Origin: Sphingobacterium sp.
GTDB lineage: Bacteria > Bacteroidota > Bacteroidia > Sphingobacteriales > Sphingobacteriaceae
Direction: 5' to 3'
Assembly (NCBI GenBank): GCA_029239355.1
Contig: JAQZAZ010000038.1
Span: 1 to 36,959, forward strand
Length of the DNA: 36,959 bases
Positions 33,943 through 36,959 of the stretch are shown here, one piece after another. The translations under genes were made by a program, and so were the position numbers. Numbering within the stretch: position 1 is the first letter of the stretch; every line of letters starts with the position of its first letter. The notes beneath the pieces were generated by a model. The model did not search any database. It saw only the letters and a list, made by a program, of their open reading frames with translations, and was not told the origin of the DNA.

Positions 33943-34941
33943 ATGAAGTATTATTTACATTTTCCGGTGAAACTTATTTGTTTTCTTGTATTCAACCTTT
34001 GTGGATTGAGTCTTTCAGCACAAATCGCCTTTACCACATATCATAAAAAAGATGGTGATGAAACAGAACAAAAAGATTCGGCCTATTTTTTAAGGACAGT
34101 CCATGTCGATGCCAAAGGCAAAGATAAGATCTATCGAATTGAGGAATATTATCTGCGCAACGACTCGATCAAACTCAACGGTATCAGTAAGAATGGACGT
34201 AACCCATTCCAATTTCAAGGTAAGAAATATGAATTCTATGAAAATGGTACATTAAAGAGCCTAGAGAATTTTACCGATGAAGGAGAGCTCGTGGATTCTG
34301 CATTTTACTTATATCCCAATAATAAATTGAAAATGATGGTTTTTTATCCTAGCGAACTTTACAAAAAGAAGTTACAAGTTAAAAAGCCAATCTATATTGT
34401 ATATTATGATTCTCTTCAGAACAAGACATTGGAAAATGGAAATGGACGTATTCGCTTTAATGTAGAAGGAAAAGAGGAATATGAAGAAGGTGAAATTGTT
34501 AATAATTTACGTGAGGGAGAATGGAAAGGATGGACGGGAAAAGATTCCTTTGTAGAAAATTATAGTCAGGATAGTTTATTATCGGGGACTTTAACAAAGG
34601 CAAATGGCGTTATTATTCAATATGATTCAACGACTTATAAAGTCAATCCAGGGTATCCGGGAGGAATATATAAGATGATGACTTTTGTTGCTAGAAATTT
34701 TGACTACCCAAAAGAGGCCATGAAAAATGGCGTCAGCGGTATTGTGGAGATAGATTTTGTCATCAATAAAGTTGGCGAGGTTGAGGATATTAAGGTCAAG
34801 CAGGATTTAGGATTTGGTACCGGTGAGGCTGGTATAAATGTGGTAAAAAAACTTAGGAAATGGAAGCCTGGGATGAGACGTGGAGAACCTGTACGAGTGG
34901 CTTATACCTTGCCTATCAGGTTAAATACAGTGCGAAGATAA
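33943..34941 (+). CDS. TonB C-terminal-domain protein with MORN-like repeats
   Basis: 332-aa protein. The N-terminus reads as a signal peptide (LICFLVFNLCGLSLSAQ) with a cleavage-like ending. The middle holds MORN/toxin-repeat-like segments (KKYEFYENGTLKSLENFTDE, then ALYLYPN-like SAFYLYPNNKLKMM and EGEIVNNLREGEWKGW). The last ~90 residues form a TonB_C domain (NFDYPKEAMKNGVSGIVEID, ending GEPVRVAYTLPIRLN). Classical TonB has an uncleaved membrane anchor and a Pro-rich linker; neither is clear here. It may be a periplasmic protein that borrows the TonB fold. The gene converges on acs. Confidence 0.88.
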   Translation: MKYYLHFPVKLICFLVFNLCGLSLSAQIAFTTYHKKDGDETEQKDSAYFLRTVHVDAKGKDKIYRIEEYYLRNDSIKLNGISKNGRNPFQFQGKKYEFYENGTLKSLENFTDEGELVDSAFYLYPNNKLKMMVFYPSELYKKKLQVKKPIYIVYYDSLQNKTLENGNGRIRFNVEGKEEYEEGEIVNNLREGEWKGWTGKDSFVENYSQDSLLSGTLTKANGVIIQYDSTTYKVNPGYPGGIYKMMTFVARNFDYPKEAMKNGVSGIVEIDFVINKVGEVEDIKVKQDLGFGTGEAGINVVKKLRKWKPGMRRGEPVRVAYTLPIRLNTVRR

Positions 34942-34960
34942 TCACAATTTATTCTAAGAT

Positions 34961-34989
34961 AAGAAAGCCTCCACATGGGAGGCTTTCTT
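34961..34989. terminator. Bidirectional hairpin between TonB-C gene and acs
   Basis: AAGAAAGCCTCC (34961-34972) and GGAGGCTTTCTT (34978-34989) are perfect 12-bp arms with a 5-nt loop. The A-rich and T-rich ends let it act on both converging transcripts. Confidence 0.85.
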
Positions 34990-35008
34990 TGTTAAAGATT
35001 GTTGCCAG

Positions 35009-36925
35009 TTATTTTTTTAGGCCTTCAGCACCTTGTATGATTCCTTCGACTACAGTTGGATCCTGCAAAGTCGATGTGTCACCTAAATTGCTGATATCGC
35101 CTTCGGCAATCTTGCGTAAAATACGGCGCATAATTTTTCCTGAACGTGTCTTTGGTAGATCATTGACAAACTGGATAATATCCGGCTTGGCAATAGGGCC
35201 AATAATACGTGATACAGTCTCCATAATGTCTTTTTTAGTGGCTTCTGCATCTGTATGGTGATTGGCGATAACATAAGCGTAGATGCCCTGACCTTTGACT
35301 GGGTGTGGATAGCCGACAATAGCTGATTCCACAACGTCCGCATGCATATTGATGGCATTTTCTACCTCCGCAGTACCGATGCGGTGACCGGATACGTTCA
35401 ATACGTCATCCACACGACCAGTGATTTTGTAATATCCTTCCGGACTACGGTAACAGCCGTCACCGGTAAAATACATGTCCTTATAGGTCGAGAAGTATGT
35501 TTGTCTACAGCGGTCATGGTCTCCCCAGGTCGTGCGTAGCATACCTGGCCAAGGGAATTTAATACATAGATTTCCGGTTACATCATTGCCTTGGATTTCT
35601 TGTCCGTTCTCATCCATCAATGCTGGCTGTATACCTGGCATTGGGAACATAGCATAACTGGCTTTTTCTGGGGTAACACCAGCTAAGGATGTGATCAAGT
35701 GGCCGCCGTTCTCTGTCTGCCAATAGGTATCGACAACCGGACAGTTCTTCTTACCCACCTTCTCATTAAACCAATTCCAGGCTTCTTCATTGATAGGCTC
35801 GCCCACCGAACCCAATACGCGTAGTGACGAAAGATCGTTTTTATCTACAAACTGATCTCCGAAAGCCATTAACGAACGTAGTGCTGTAGGGGAGGTGTAG
35901 ATAATATTGACTTTATACTTGTCAACGATATCCCAATAACGGCTGGCATCTGGGAATGTTGGAATACCTTCAAACATCAATGAGGTAGCACCTTGAGACA
36001 ACGGTCCATAAACAATATAACTATGCCCCGTGATCCATCCGATATCTGCCGTACAGAAAAATACATCATTGGGTTGATATTGGAATGTATTCATGAATGT
36101 GTAACCCGTGTAGACCATATAACCACCACAGGTATGCACGACACCTTTTGGCTTACCCGTAGACCCCGAAGTATAAAGGATAAACAAGGTGTCCTCAGCA
36201 TCCATTTCTTCTGCTGGACAGGCCGGATTGCCTTGGGTCTCCACTTTCTTGATCTCATCTTCCCACCATACATCACGTCCTTTGATCATAGATACTGGCG
36301 TGCGTGTCCGTGTTAAGACAATGACTTTCTCAACAGTATCACATTGCATCAGCGCATCATCTACAATATTTTTAAGACCAATGGTTTTATTGCCGCGGTA
36401 ACTACCATCTGATGTCACGATCAACTTGCATTCGGCATCAACAATACGGTCTGCAATAGAACGAGCGGAGAATCCGCCAAAGACAACCGAGTGGATAGCA
36501 CCGATTCGCGCACAGGCCAATACAGCAATAACCAATTCCGGAACCATCGGTAAGTAAATACATACCCGGTCGCCCTTTCTGATATTGTTGTTCTTTAATA
36601 CATTGGCAAATTGCTCCACTTTCTGTAGTAGTTGTTTATAGGAAAGGATGCGGTGTGCTTCATTCGGATCATTGGGCTCCCATATAATCGCCGGTTTATC
36701 ACCATTCGCATAGATATGACGATCAAGGCAGTTTTCTGTAATATTTAATTTTGCACCTTCAAACCATTTGATATTAGGTTCCTCAAAGTTCCAGTTCAGC
36801 ACTTTATTCCATTTCCTCTTCCAGAAAAAATGATCCGCTATGCTCGCCCAAAACTCCTCTGGTTGTTCTACACTTCGCTTATATTCACTTTGATATTCTT
36901 CAAATGATTTTATTTGTAGGCTCAT
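35009..36925 (-). CDS. acs: Acetyl-CoA synthetase
   Basis: 638-aa AMP-forming acetate-CoA ligase, which activates acetate to acetyl-CoA through acetyl-AMP in the cytosol. The N-terminal ACAS_N segment is present (FWASIADHFFWKRKWNKVLN). The nucleotide-binding P-loop-like motif YTSGSTGKPKG is at 251-261. YWQTENGGHLI and the hinge segment FTGDGCYRSPEGYYKITGR are typical of the family. The C-terminal PKTRSGKIMRR holds K597, the catalytic lysine that is a known target of regulatory acetylation in this family. Start ATG at 36925; only 34 bp upstream are in the window, so its promoter cannot be judged. Confidence 0.97.
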   Translation of the reverse strand: MSLQIKSFEEYQSEYKRSVEQPEEFWASIADHFFWKRKWNKVLNWNFEEPNIKWFEGAKLNITENCLDRHIYANGDKPAIIWEPNDPNEAHRILSYKQLLQKVEQFANVLKNNNIRKGDRVCIYLPMVPELVIAVLACARIGAIHSVVFGGFSARSIADRIVDAECKLIVTSDGSYRGNKTIGLKNIVDDALMQCDTVEKVIVLTRTRTPVSMIKGRDVWWEDEIKKVETQGNPACPAEEMDAEDTLFILYTSGSTGKPKGVVHTCGGYMVYTGYTFMNTFQYQPNDVFFCTADIGWITGHSYIVYGPLSQGATSLMFEGIPTFPDASRYWDIVDKYKVNIIYTSPTALRSLMAFGDQFVDKNDLSSLRVLGSVGEPINEEAWNWFNEKVGKKNCPVVDTYWQTENGGHLITSLAGVTPEKASYAMFPMPGIQPALMDENGQEIQGNDVTGNLCIKFPWPGMLRTTWGDHDRCRQTYFSTYKDMYFTGDGCYRSPEGYYKITGRVDDVLNVSGHRIGTAEVENAINMHADVVESAIVGYPHPVKGQGIYAYVIANHHTDAEATKKDIMETVSRIIGPIAKPDIIQFVNDLPKTRSGKIMRRILRKIAEGDISNLGDTSTLQDPTVVEGIIQGAEGLKK

Positions 36926-36959
36926 CGTTATTAGGATTATTATGAATTATTTTAATTTA

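Overview
The window looks like a chromosomal segment of a Sphingobacteriaceae-like member of the Bacteroidota, probably close to Sphingobacterium. The grounds are two SusC/SusD outer-membrane pairs, an ECF sigma/FecR pair next to one of them, DUF4302-type and HExxH lipoproteins, few Shine-Dalgarno-like leaders, and scattered TAnnTTTG promoter-like boxes. The genus is an inference.

Layout. 0-7 kb is conserved housekeeping: the GTPase gene der, cysS, a secreted NTF2-like protein, a SurA-like periplasmic prolyl isomerase (minus strand) and a secreted seven-bladed lactonase. 7-13 kb on the minus strand is a complete seven-gene Mrp Na+/H+ antiporter operon (mrpA to mrpG). Its genes overlap or nearly abut, except for a 108-bp gap after mrpA. 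13.2-23.2 kb is a regulated uptake locus: ECF sigma factor, FecR anti-sigma factor, a SusC with an N-terminal STN signalling domain, SusD, an HExxH metallohydrolase lipoprotein and a DUF4302 lipoprotein, closed by a hairpin. No glycoside hydrolase is present, so a protein, peptide or other non-glycan substrate is more likely than a polysaccharide.

23.2-27.5 kb is an AT-rich accessory strip. It holds a DUF4369-like lipoprotein without the usual thioredoxin domain, five tiny membrane proteins, a LytTR-domain membrane protein that looks N-terminally damaged, a 250-bp stretch with leftover open frames, and a nucleotidyltransferase pair. The enzyme gene of that pair is broken exactly at its GG catalytic motif. 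27.7-34.9 kb has a small secreted NTF2-like protein, a second SusC/SusD pair without STN domain, sigma factor or enzyme, and a TonB-C-domain protein with MORN-like repeats. The second SusC carries two carboxypeptidase-D-like domains joined by a DS-rich repeat linker. The window ends with acs (acetyl-CoA synthetase) on the minus strand.

Convergent gene ends carry strong symmetric hairpins, including a perfect 56-bp palindrome. No tRNA, rRNA, CRISPR array or complete insertion sequence was recognised. Everything here comes from reading the sequence; no database search was possible.
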